DNA of 64,000 bases, from NCBI RefSeq assembly GCF_035944375.1, contig NZ_DASZBE010000044.1. One strand, 5' to 3'. Under the pieces are notes generated by a model. The model was not told where the DNA came from. It did not search any database and was given only the letters and a program-made list of their open reading frames with translations. This DNA is from Allobosea sp035944375. GTDB lineage: Bacteria; Pseudomonadota; Alphaproteobacteria; Rhizobiales; Beijerinckiaceae. Of this stretch, positions 24,670-32,087 are shown one piece after another; the first letter of the stretch is position 1; every line of letters starts with the position of its first letter. The position numbers and the translations under genes are program-made.

Positions 24670-25562
24670 GCCGCGATGGCTCCAGCGAGACGGCGGATGC
24701 CGTCGACGAAGGCGGCTTCCGGCGTGGTCACGAGGGTCTTCAGGCCCGCCGCGGCCAGGCCGCCGCCATAGCTCTCCGCCATGGCGCCCTCGGCGACGAG
24801 ATGGACGGTGTCATGCCGCCCGAACAGCGCCAGCGCGCCGGCGATCTCGTGGCCGACCAGCAGGGCCGAGAGATAGGGGCCGACGGCCGAACCCGGCAGC
24901 CGCCCGGCCAAGACCTCAGAGCGAGCCGCGAAGGCGGTGTTGAGCAGGCCGCCGGGGCGCCGCGAGGCGGCAAAGCCTGCAGAAAGACCCAGTTGCGCGC
25001 CCTCCTCGCTCGGCTCCTCGGCGAGGCGGGAGAGGATCGAGTTCTGCCGCAGCAGACCCCAGATCTCGCCAGTCATGAAGCTGGCGAAGCGGGTGATCTG
25101 TCCGCCCTCGACGAGGGCCCATTTCGAATGCGTGCCGGGCAGGCAGGCGATGCCATCCTTGAGCCCGAGCCCGACGATCAGGGTCTCCTCGCCGCGCATG
25201 ACGTCGAAGGCGCCCTCGTCGCAGGAGAGGCCGGGCAGGATCAGCGCAGGCGTGCCGTCGGCCAGCGCGACCTTCAGACCGGCCGCGGCGATGGCATCCG
25301 GCGAGGCGGGGCACGGGACGTAAGCCGCCTCGACCCAGCCATTGCGGCTGCCGACCATGCCGGCCAGCACGATTTGCGCCTCGGGCGCCATCCGGCGCAG
25401 GTCGCCGGCGATGGCCTCGAAGGCGGAAGGGAAGCCACCTGCGGGAACCGACTGGATGCCCTGGTCGGCGCTGCGGCGCTCGAGAACCTCGCCGGCTGCC
25501 GAGATGAGGAAGGCGCGGGCGCGGGTCGTGCCCCAGTCGAGCGCGATCAGGGGTCTGGGCAT
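24666..25562 (-). CDS. dgoK: 2-dehydro-3-deoxygalactonokinase
   Basis: A 298-residue kinase expected to phosphorylate 2-keto-3-deoxygalactonate in the De Ley-Doudoroff galactose/galactonate route. Family hallmarks are the N-terminal ALDWGTTRARAFLISAAGEV (phosphate-1 loop), MVGSRNGWVEAAYVPCPA, and LPGTHSKWALVEGGQI with FMTGEIWGLLRQNSIL. The start at 25562 (MPRPLIALDWG) precedes the conserved loop directly. It forms a two-gene unit with ribokinase. The usual partner aldolase dgoA is not in the window. Just upstream are two inverted copies of a GC-rich repeat that separate it from pcaG. Confidence 0.9.
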   Translation of the reverse strand: MPRPLIALDWGTTRARAFLISAAGEVLERRSADQGIQSVPAGGFPSAFEAIAGDLRRMAPEAQIVLAGMVGSRNGWVEAAYVPCPASPDAIAAAGLKVALADGTPALILPGLSCDEGAFDVMRGEETLIVGLGLKDGIACLPGTHSKWALVEGGQITRFASFMTGEIWGLLRQNSILSRLAEEPSEEGAQLGLSAGFAASRRPGGLLNTAFAARSEVLAGRLPGSAVGPYLSALLVGHEIAGALALFGRHDTVHLVAEGAMAESYGGGLAAAGLKTLVTTPEAAFVDGIRRLAGAIAA

Positions 25563-25580
25563 GGGGGAAGGCTCCGGGAC

Positions 25581-25618
25581 CCCCTCCCCCTCGTGGGGAG
25601 GGGCAGGGGTGGGGGGCG
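25581..25618 (+). repeat. 38-base GC-rich intergenic repeat, copy A
   Basis: A C/G-rich element that starts CCCCTCCCCC and ends GGGGTGGGGGGCG, itself an imperfect hairpin. It matches the reverse complement of copy B (25700-25737) at 35 of 38 positions. Such elements between genes are common in Hyphomicrobiales genomes. Confidence 0.8.
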
Positions 25619-25699
25619 AACGACCGGGTGACAGTTGCACCACCAAAAGCGCTGGATCAACCGTTCACGCCTCGATGCATGCGAGGCGCTCCACCTTTA

Positions 25700-25737
25700 C
25701 GCCCCCCACCCCTACCCCTCCCCACAGGGGGGAGGGG
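25700..25737 (-). repeat. 38-base GC-rich intergenic repeat, copy B (inverted)
   Basis: Inverted partner of copy A, 81 bases away, ending 8 bases before the pcaG stop. Together they could fold into a large stem and act as the pcaHG terminator before dgoK; this role is inferred. Confidence 0.8.
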
Positions 25738-25744
25738 AATAGCC

Positions 25745-26335
25745 TCACGCCGCGAAGAAGACCGTCTCGTTCTCGCCCTGCAGATGGATATCGAAGCGGA
25801 AGCTGCCGTCCGGCTGGCGCGTCGCGATCAGCGTCTGGCGCCGCTGCGCCGGGACCAGCGCCAGCACCGGATCGGCGGCATTCGCCGCTTCACTTTCGAA
25901 ATAGATCCGCGTCGTCAGCCGGGTCAGGATGCCACGGGCGAAGACGGAGAGCGAGAGATGCGGCGCCTGCAGCGTCCCGTCCGGCGCGGCGACAGGGCCG
26001 GGTCGAATGGTCTCGATCTGGAAGGCGCCCTCGGCCGTCGTCTCCACGCGGCCGAAACCGGTGAATCCGGCATTGCCGGCGGCGTTGTAGCGGCCCTGCG
26101 CGTCGGCCTGCCAGCTCTCGAGCATGGCGTCTCCCACCGGACCGCCGTCGCCGTCATAGACGGTCCCTTCGATCCGGATGCGCTCGCCAGCCACGCCGTC
26201 AGTCGCGACCTGTTCGGTCGCCAACTCGCTGCCGCCATAGGCGCGCGGCGTCAGCGCATAGGCGAAGAAGGGGCCGATGGTCTGCGAGGGCGTGATGCCG
26301 AGGGGGCCCTTGGCCGTTTGCGGATCAGTGTTCAT
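25745..26335 (-). CDS. pcaG: Protocatechuate 3,4-dioxygenase alpha subunit
   Basis: A 196-residue subunit of the intradiol dioxygenase that opens protocatechuate to 3-carboxy-cis,cis-muconate. It has the intradiol fold (GITPSQTIGPFFAYALTPRA at the N-terminus, ESWQADAQGRYNAAGNAGF in the middle). Where the beta subunit has the His-x-His iron pair this chain has APHLSLSVFARGIL, with only one His, as expected for the non-catalytic alpha chain. The start at 26335 overlaps the pcaH end by 11 bases. It is the last gene of the catI-catJ-pcaH-pcaG unit. Confidence 0.94.
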   Translation of the reverse strand: MNTDPQTAKGPLGITPSQTIGPFFAYALTPRAYGGSELATEQVATDGVAGERIRIEGTVYDGDGGPVGDAMLESWQADAQGRYNAAGNAGFTGFGRVETTAEGAFQIETIRPGPVAAPDGTLQAPHLSLSVFARGILTRLTTRIYFESEAANAADPVLALVPAQRRQTLIATRQPDGSFRFDIHLQGENETVFFAA

Positions 26336-27035
26336 GCGGCTCCTCCACCGGCGTCGCATTGCGGCCGCGCAGGACGATGTCGAACTGGTAGCCGAGCGCC
26401 CATTCCGGCTCGGTCGTGGCGAGGTCGAAGCGCGAGACGAGCCGATCGCGCACTTGCGCGTCGGTGATCGACTGGAAGATCGGATCGTATTGGAACAGCG
26501 GATCGCCCGGGAAATACATCTGGGTGATCACGCGCGACAGGAAGCTCGGCCCGAAGAGCGAGAAATGGATATGAGCCGGGCGCCAGGCATTGTGATGGTT
26601 GCGCCAGGGATAGGCGCCGGGCTTCACCGTGACGAAGCGGTAGCGCCCTTCAGCATCCGTCAGGGCCCGGCCGGCCCCGGTGAAGTTGGGATCGAGCGGC
26701 GCCGGATGCTGGTCGCGGACATGGACATAGCGCCCGGCCGCATTGGCCTGCCAGATCTCGATCAGCGTATGCGGCACCGGCCGGCCGTCCTCGTCGAGCA
26801 CGCGGCCCGAGACGATGATGCGTTCGCCCAGCGGTTCGCCCGCATGCTGGCGCGTCAGGTCCGAATCACCCGTACCGACAGCCGCATGGCCGAAAACCGG
26901 GCCGGTCGTCTCCGAGAGCGTGTGGGGCAGCAGGATCAGCGGCTGCGACGGCGCGCGCTTCACCGTCGAGCCATAGGCCGGCGAGGCGTTCACTGGGTGC
27001 GCCGCCAGGCTCTCGCGCGGATAGATCAGGCTCAT
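26325..27035 (-). CDS. pcaH: Protocatechuate 3,4-dioxygenase beta subunit
   Basis: The 236-residue iron-binding subunit of protocatechuate 3,4-dioxygenase. The intradiol signature is intact: LIEIWQANAAGRYVHVRDQ with the first Tyr ligand, then KPGAYPWRNHHNAWRPAHIH with the second Tyr and the two His ligands. The N-terminal extension (SLIYPRESLAAHPVNASPAY) and C-terminal FDIVLRGRNATP are typical. The start at 27035 overlaps the catJ stop in ATGA, so translation should be coupled. Expression is probably induced through the pcaR-like regulator at the head of the operon. Confidence 0.95.
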   Translation of the reverse strand: MSLIYPRESLAAHPVNASPAYGSTVKRAPSQPLILLPHTLSETTGPVFGHAAVGTGDSDLTRQHAGEPLGERIIVSGRVLDEDGRPVPHTLIEIWQANAAGRYVHVRDQHPAPLDPNFTGAGRALTDAEGRYRFVTVKPGAYPWRNHHNAWRPAHIHFSLFGPSFLSRVITQMYFPGDPLFQYDPIFQSITDAQVRDRLVSRFDLATTEPEWALGYQFDIVLRGRNATPVEEPHEH

Positions 27036-27802
27036 GCCGCCACCCCATGCGCTTGCTTGGTGCGGGCGTGGAGATCGCGCAGCACCGACAATTCCTGCTC
27101 TGTCGCGGCGGGCGTTTCCGCGACGTCGGCCGCGAAGCGCAGCGGCCAGCCGCAACCGGCCTGGACCTGCTCGCGCGTCACGCCCGGATGCAGCGAGACG
27201 ACGGTGAGTTCGGCGGTTTGCGGATCCGGCTCCAGCACGCAGAGATCAGTCATCACCTTGGTCGGACCCTTCGTCTTCAGGCCGAGCGCGGCGCGGTCAC
27301 CCTTGCCCTTGCCGTGACCGAATGAGGTGATGAAGGGCAGCCTGTCGACGAAGGCGCGGGTACCCATCGCCATGGTGATGAAGATCTGGCCGCAATTGCT
27401 GGCGATCTCGGGGGCGCCACCGCCGCCGGGCAGACGCACCTTGGGAGCGTCATAGGGGCCCACCACCGTGGTGTTGAGATTGGCGAAGCGGTCGATCTGC
27501 GCGCCGCCGAGGAAGCCGATGGTGATGCGCCCGCCCTGGAGCCAGTAGCGGAACATCTCGGGCACCGCGACGGTGGTCAGCGCGGTGTCACAGAGCTCGC
27601 CGTCGCCGATCGAGAGCGGCAGCACGCTGGGCCGCGTCGAGAGCGTGCCGGATTCGTAGATCAGCGTGATCTTCGGGGCGTGGGTCAGCCGGGCGAGGTT
27701 GCAGGCGGCCGAGGGCGCGCCGATGCCGACGAAGCAGACGTCCTGGTTCGTCAGCAGGCGCGCCGCCGCGATCGTCATCATCTCGATGGGGGTCGCGCTC
27801 AT
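27032..27802 (-). CDS. catJ: 3-oxoadipate CoA-transferase beta subunit (CatJ type)
   Basis: A 256-residue subunit that, with CatI, moves CoA from succinyl-CoA to 3-oxoadipate in the beta-ketoadipate pathway. The catalytic glutamate is probably Glu50 in ITLIYESGTLSTRP. The length (256) matches the longer CatJ/GctB group rather than classical PcaJ (about 213). Other family blocks are GFLGGAQIDRFANLNTTVVG and LPGGGGAPEIASNCGQIFI. The ATG at 27802 overlaps the catI stop (TGATG); a GTG one codon earlier is possible. It could be labelled pcaJ by functional position. Confidence 0.9.
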   Translation of the reverse strand: MSATPIEMMTIAAARLLTNQDVCFVGIGAPSAACNLARLTHAPKITLIYESGTLSTRPSVLPLSIGDGELCDTALTTVAVPEMFRYWLQGGRITIGFLGGAQIDRFANLNTTVVGPYDAPKVRLPGGGGAPEIASNCGQIFITMAMGTRAFVDRLPFITSFGHGKGKGDRAALGLKTKGPTKVMTDLCVLEPDPQTAELTVVSLHPGVTREQVQAGCGWPLRFAADVAETPAATEQELSVLRDLHARTKQAHGVAA

Positions 27803-28656
27803 CACGTCGCCTCCTTCCGGGTCGCATGGCGGGCGAAGGCATCAGGCCCCTTGTCCAGCACGTTGTCCTTGATCCAGGCCAGGAAGGTCTCGCGCTCGCG
27901 GGCGATCTTGTCCCAGGCGATGTAGAAGTCGTTGGCCCGCTTGTAATAGCCATGGGCGTAGGACGGGTAGGCGCCGCCCGGCACATGGGCGATGGCCGTG
28001 ACGGCCCAGGACGGCAGGATCACCGCATTGGCGTTGCGCGGGCCGAAATCGTCGACGATCTCCTCGACGGTGACGAGCGAGCGCTTCGCCGCCAGAACCG
28101 CCTCCTTCTGCACGCCGACGATGCCCTCCAGTAGGACATTGCCCTCGCGATCGGCCTTCAAGGCGTGGATGATCGCGGCATCGGGGCGGATCGCCGGCAC
28201 CGTTGCCAGCACCTCGCCCGTATACGGGCAGGTGACGGAGCGGATCTGCGGATTGACGCTGGGCAGATCGACGCCCTTGTAGCCGCGGAAGACGGCGAAG
28301 GGCAGGTTCGCCGCGCCGGCCTCATAGGCGTTGGCCATGGCGGCGTGGCTGTGCTCCTCGATCTCGAGCCGGTGCGGCCAGGCGTTCTCGACCGCGTCGC
28401 GGAAGCGGTGCAGCGAGCCGACTCCGGGATTGCCGCCCCAGGAGAAGATCAGCTTCTCCGCGCAGCCGGTGCCGATCAGCTGGTCGTAGATCAGGTCCGG
28501 CGTCATCCGGATCAGCGTCAGGCGCCGCTTGCCCTGGCGGATGACCTCATGCCCTGCCGCATGCGGGATGAGATGGGTGAAGCCCTCCATTGCGACGGAA
28601 CAGCCATCGCTCAGGACCGCCTCGATTCCCTGCGAGAGGGAGACGAATTCCGCCAC
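27802..28656 (-). CDS. catI: 3-oxoadipate CoA-transferase alpha subunit (CatI type)
   Basis: The 284-residue partner of CatJ. Recognisable segments include VAMEGFTHLIPHAAGHEVIR, LIFSWGGNPGVGSLHRFRDA, LEIEEHSHAAMANAYEAGA and HVPGGAYPSYAHGYYKRAND, all close to CatI of chlorocatechol-degrading pseudomonads as I recall it. Classical PcaI is shorter (about 231). I chose a GTG start at 28656 because GAGGAG lies 8 bases upstream; an ATG at 28692 would put the start inside an operator-like palindrome. It is the first gene of the operon, divergent from pcaR. Confidence 0.88.
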   Translation of the reverse strand: MAEFVSLSQGIEAVLSDGCSVAMEGFTHLIPHAAGHEVIRQGKRRLTLIRMTPDLIYDQLIGTGCAEKLIFSWGGNPGVGSLHRFRDAVENAWPHRLEIEEHSHAAMANAYEAGAANLPFAVFRGYKGVDLPSVNPQIRSVTCPYTGEVLATVPAIRPDAAIIHALKADREGNVLLEGIVGVQKEAVLAAKRSLVTVEEIVDDFGPRNANAVILPSWAVTAIAHVPGGAYPSYAHGYYKRANDFYIAWDKIARERETFLAWIKDNVLDKGPDAFARHATRKEAT

Positions 28657-28675
28657 CTTGACATCTCCTCGGACT

Positions 28676-28690
28676 GTGCGTTTATCGCAC
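28676..28690. promoter_or_regulatory. PcaR-like operator 1 in the catI promoter
   Basis: GTGCGTTTATCGCAC, nested in a near-perfect palindrome TGTGCG...CGCACA, matches 12 of 15 positions of the PcaR site of Pseudomonas putida as I remember it (GTTCGATAATCGCAC). It lies just upstream of the catI ribosome-binding site, a repressing or activating position. Confidence 0.55.
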
Positions 28691-28694
28691 ACTG

Positions 28695-28709
28695 TGTTGA
28701 TAATCGAAC
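28695..28709. promoter_or_regulatory. PcaR-like operator 2 in the catI-pcaR intergenic region
   Basis: TGTTGATAATCGAAC matches 11 of 15 positions of the same remembered PcaR site, including the GATAATCG core. Its centre is 19 bases, about two helical turns, from that of operator 1, suggesting cooperative binding. Confidence 0.5.
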
Positions 28710-28739
28710 GTTAAGCCAGCGAGGGGCAGGCGGTCAAGG

Positions 28740-29507
28740 ATGGCTGGAGAGGCGCCCGATCGCGACCACATGGCGGCCCTCGAAAAGGGGCTGGCGGTGA
28801 TCGAGTGCTTCGATGCCGGCCGCGACAGACTCACGATCGCGGATGTGGCGCGGGCGACGGATCTGTCCCGAGCCGCTGCCCGGCGCTGCCTGCTGACGCT
28901 GACTCGGATCGGCTATGCCGCCTTCGACGGGAAGTTCTTCACGCTGACGCCGCGCGTGCTGCGGCTCGGCCATGCCTGGCTGGCCTCGACCGCCCTGCCC
29001 CAGCTCGTGCAGCCTTTCCTCGAGCGGCTCTCCGAAGAGACGCACGAGTCGTCCTCGGCCTGCCTGCTCGACGGGCACGAGATCGTCTATATCGCGCGCT
29101 CGGCGCAAAGGCGGATCATGTCGGTCGGGCTCTCGGTCGGCACGAGGCTGCCGGCGTCCTGCACCTCGATGGGCCGGGTGCTGCTGGCGGCGCGCGACCC
29201 CGCCGACGCCCGGGCGCGCATTCTTGCGGGCCGGCCCCGGGCGCTGACGCCCCACACCGTGACCGATCCGGATCGGCTGGCGGAGATCCTGGCCACGGTG
29301 CGGGCGCAGGGGTACTGCATCGTCGACCAGGAACTCGAACTCGGGCTGATCTCGATCGCCATGCCGCTCCTCAATGCGCGCGGCGAGGTGGTCGCCGCCT
29401 TCAACCTCTCCGGCCAGGTCCAGCGCAGCTCAGCGGCGGAGATGGCGGAGCGCTTCCTGCCGGGCATGCGCCAGCTCCAGGCGCTGCTGCGCCCCCTGAT
29501 CAGCTGA
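28740..29507 (+). CDS. pcaR: IclR family regulator of the beta-ketoadipate genes (PcaR-like)
   Basis: A 255-residue IclR-family regulator. The N-terminal winged helix spans about 10-75 (LTIADVARATDLSRAAARRC). The C-terminal effector-binding domain includes ARSAQRRIMSVGLSVGTRLP and LPASCTSMGRVLLAARDPAD, features of the PcaR/PcaU/PobR subgroup. That subgroup responds to beta-ketoadipate, protocatechuate or p-hydroxybenzoate. It is divergent from catIJ-pcaHG, with two matching operator-like sites between, so it most likely controls that operon. The name rests on context plus subgroup features and could be pcaU-like instead. Confidence 0.85.
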   Translation: MAGEAPDRDHMAALEKGLAVIECFDAGRDRLTIADVARATDLSRAAARRCLLTLTRIGYAAFDGKFFTLTPRVLRLGHAWLASTALPQLVQPFLERLSEETHESSSACLLDGHEIVYIARSAQRRIMSVGLSVGTRLPASCTSMGRVLLAARDPADARARILAGRPRALTPHTVTDPDRLAEILATVRAQGYCIVDQELELGLISIAMPLLNARGEVVAAFNLSGQVQRSSAAEMAERFLPGMRQLQALLRPLIS

Positions 29508-29518
29508 AGGACGACGCC

Positions 29519-30412
29519 ATGCTGGAGCTGAAGGCGGGGCCGCTGAGCGCCCGCATCCACCCGGAGATCGGCGGCATCATCGCCGGGCTGGAGTGGCAAG
29601 GGCCGGATGGGCGCCTGCATCCGCTCCTGCGCGCGCCGCCGGGTCTCGCGCCCTCGACCGCAGCCCCCAACAAGATGGGGAGCTGGGCGATGGTGCCCTT
29701 CGCCAACTGCGCCTTCGACCGCATTGTCGACGATGGCGATCGGCGCTTCACGCTGCCTGACAATGCACTCGATGGTGGCCACTGCATCCACGGCTTCGGC
29801 TGGCAGTCGGACTGGGTCCTACTCGGCCATACCGCCAGCCATACCGTGCTGGAACATCGGCGCGAGGCCGGTCCCGACCCCTATCGCTACCGGGTCACCC
29901 AGGAGATCGCGCTGGACGAGGCCGGTCTGACCGTCAAACTCGTCCTCACCAACGAGGCGGACCAGGCCCTACCCTATGGCTTGGGCCATCACCCCTGGTT
30001 TCCCGCGGCGCCGGATACGCGGCTGCGGATGGCGGCTCGCGGCGCGCTTCTGTTCGGCGACGAGGGCTATCGCGCCACCGGCGCCTGCCAGCTCGGCGAC
30101 GGCGGCCCCTATGCCGAGGGCGCCGTCTTCGCGACGGGCGGGGAGGTCGCGTGGAGCTTCCTCGGCTGGGACGGGACGGCGCGGATCGAGACGCCCTCGA
30201 CCGGGCTCGCGATCGTGCTGACGGCGAGCGAGAGCCTGCGTTGCCCGGTGGTCTGGGCGCCGCCGGGCGCGGATTTCCTCTGCGTCGAGCCGCAGAGCCA
30301 CGCCATCGGCTCGCCCAGCGAGAGAGCGGCGCGGGAAGCCGCGCCGCTGAAGCGGCTCGCCCCAGGCGAGACGCTCGAAGGCTGGCTACGGATCGTTCCC
30401 GAGGCGCTCTGA
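29519..30412 (+). CDS. Aldose 1-epimerase family protein
   Basis: A 297-residue galactose-mutarotase-like protein that interconverts alpha and beta anomers of free sugars. Family residues are visible: HCIHGFGWQSDWVLLGH, the catalytic His in LGHHPWFPA and the catalytic Glu in FLCVEPQSHA. The start ATG lies 12 bases after the pcaR stop, so the two are probably co-transcribed even though an aromatic-acid regulator and a sugar mutarotase have no obvious link. The sugar kinases on the far side of the pca genes are a more logical partner, hinting at rearrangement. Confidence 0.88.
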   Translation: MLELKAGPLSARIHPEIGGIIAGLEWQGPDGRLHPLLRAPPGLAPSTAAPNKMGSWAMVPFANCAFDRIVDDGDRRFTLPDNALDGGHCIHGFGWQSDWVLLGHTASHTVLEHRREAGPDPYRYRVTQEIALDEAGLTVKLVLTNEADQALPYGLGHHPWFPAAPDTRLRMAARGALLFGDEGYRATGACQLGDGGPYAEGAVFATGGEVAWSFLGWDGTARIETPSTGLAIVLTASESLRCPVVWAPPGADFLCVEPQSHAIGSPSERAAREAAPLKRLAPGETLEGWLRIVPEAL

Positions 30413-30419
30413 GCTTCGC

Positions 30420-31070
30420 TCAGCGCCAGCGCGGGCCGGTCTCGTAATAGCGCTGCAGGTTGGTCGGCTGATAGCCAAAGGCGCCGGCGGGCAGAGCCGG
30501 GCGCAGGAGGATCTGCTCGCGGGCGGCATCCCATTTCGGCGCCTTGCGCTGCTGGGCGATGGCGGCGCGCTGCTTGCTCTTGGCCTTGGCGAATTTCGTC
30601 TTCGTGCCCCCCTTGGCCTTGGCGAATTGCGAGAGATTGTCGGGCGCGACGCCGTTCAGCGCGATGCGCGTCTGGCTGGGCCCATGCTTCTTCACCAGGG
30701 CGAAGAGCTTGGCGGCATTGGCCGGGTGCAGGCGGATGCAGCCATGCGAAGCCGGGCGGCCGAGCGCACCGACCGCCGTGGTGCCATGAATGGCATAGCC
30801 GCCGCGGAAGAAGATGGCGCTGGGCATGGCGCCGCCATATTTGCGCGAATACCAGTTCTTCTCCAGCCGCGTCGGACGGTAGACGCCGTTGGGCGTGCGA
30901 TAGCCCTTGCGGCCCGAGGAGATGGCCCAGTTGTAGCTCTCGCCGTCGGTCGTGGTGACCTGGATGCGCTGGGCGGCGATATCGACGCGGACATCGACGC
31001 CGGCTTCAGCCGAGGCGATGCCGGCCAGCGACAGAAGGACAGCGGCCAGCAGGCCGAACATGCGACGCAT
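30420..31070 (-). CDS. L,D-transpeptidase (YkuD domain)
   Basis: A 216-residue exported enzyme that makes or breaks L,D-crosslinks in peptidoglycan, or attaches outer-membrane proteins to it. The signal peptide is MRRMFGLLAAVLLSLAGIAS followed by AEA. The catalytic YkuD motif is intact: YAIHGTTAVGALGRPASHGC followed by IRLHPANA. A Lys/Ala-rich segment (KAKGGTKTKFAKAKSKQRA) after the domain may bind cell wall or lipopolysaccharide. The ATG at 31070 was chosen for its signal peptide; the frame stays open to 31136. It is convergent with the epimerase, only 7 bases apart. Confidence 0.92.
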   Translation of the reverse strand: MRRMFGLLAAVLLSLAGIASAEAGVDVRVDIAAQRIQVTTTDGESYNWAISSGRKGYRTPNGVYRPTRLEKNWYSRKYGGAMPSAIFFRGGYAIHGTTAVGALGRPASHGCIRLHPANAAKLFALVKKHGPSQTRIALNGVAPDNLSQFAKAKGGTKTKFAKAKSKQRAAIAQQRKAPKWDAAREQILLRPALPAGAFGYQPTNLQRYYETGPRWR

Positions 31071-31312
31071 CACACCACTCCGCAAAGACGCAACTGTTGA
31101 TCGCTTCGGCGTTGTCGGAGCGATATCCGCCGCCATTCCCTCAAGGAAACGCTCTCGGGAGGTGCTTGTAAAGCGCCGAGCCGGAATGTGGTTTCCGACA
31201 GGCGGCCCCGGCCCTGCGCGGATCGCGTCTTCGACCTGCGCCGCCGGCTTTGCCGAGGGCTGAGCGCGGGTGTAGCAGGAAAGTCCGTCCCCTCCCGCCC
31301 TTGCGGTCCTCC

Positions 31313-32065
31313 ATGCTCGACATGCTCCTGCCGGCCGGCGTCGCGCCCGCCATCGCGGTGCTGCTGATCGCCGTCAGCTTCCTGACCTCGGCCTTCACCG
31401 CCGCCTTCGGTATCGGCGGCGGCGTTGCGATGCTGGGTGCGCTCGCCGGAACGGTGCCGCCCTCCGCGATCATCGCCGTCCACGGGCTTGTGCAGGCGGG
31501 CTCCAATATCGGGCGCACATGGGTGCAGCGGGCGCATGCGCTCTGGCCACTGGTGGCGCGCTTCTCGGCGGGCTCCGTCGTCGGGGCCGTGATCGGCGCC
31601 GTGCTGGTGGTGGAACTGCCCGAGCCCATCCTGCTCGGCCTGCTCGGCGCATTCATCCTCGTCATGACCTGGCTGCCGAAGCCGCGCATCCCGGGGCTGG
31701 CCTCGAGCGGGCTCGTGATCGGCGGCGGGCTCTCGACCATCATCACCATGTTCGTCGGCGCGACCGGGCCCTTCGTGCAGGCGCTGCTTCTGCCTCTCAA
31801 GCTGGAGAAACGTCAGCTGATTGCCACGCATGCGGCCTGCACGACCATCCAGCACCTGCTCAAGATCGTCGCCTTCGGGGCGTTGGGTTTTTCCTTCTCG
31901 GACTGGCTGCCGCTGATCGGCGCGATGATCGTCTCGGGCTTTGCCGGCACGATGCTGGGAACGACGCTGCTGGAGCGGCTGCCCGAGCGCTGGTTCGCCA
32001 TCGCGATCAAGGCGATCCTGACGGTCGTCGGCATCGACCTGCTGCGCCGCGCCGCCGGCTTGTGA
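31313..32065 (+). CDS. TauE/SafE family sulfite/anion exporter
   Basis: A 250-residue polytopic permease with about eight hydrophobic helices and two repeats carrying the family motif: AAFGIGGGVAMLGALAG in the first half and FVGATGPFVQALLLPLKLEK in the second. TauE/SafE members move sulfite, sulfoacetate or other organic anions; the substrate here is unknown. The start at 31313 (MLDMLLPAGV) directly precedes the first helix. It is convergent with the carbonic anhydrase gene, 22 bases apart, and divergent from the L,D-transpeptidase. Confidence 0.88.
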   Translation: MLDMLLPAGVAPAIAVLLIAVSFLTSAFTAAFGIGGGVAMLGALAGTVPPSAIIAVHGLVQAGSNIGRTWVQRAHALWPLVARFSAGSVVGAVIGAVLVVELPEPILLGLLGAFILVMTWLPKPRIPGLASSGLVIGGGLSTIITMFVGATGPFVQALLLPLKLEKRQLIATHAACTTIQHLLKIVAFGALGFSFSDWLPLIGAMIVSGFAGTMLGTTLLERLPERWFAIAIKAILTVVGIDLLRRAAGL

Positions 32066-32087
32066 GCCGACGGGCGTCTGGCAACGC

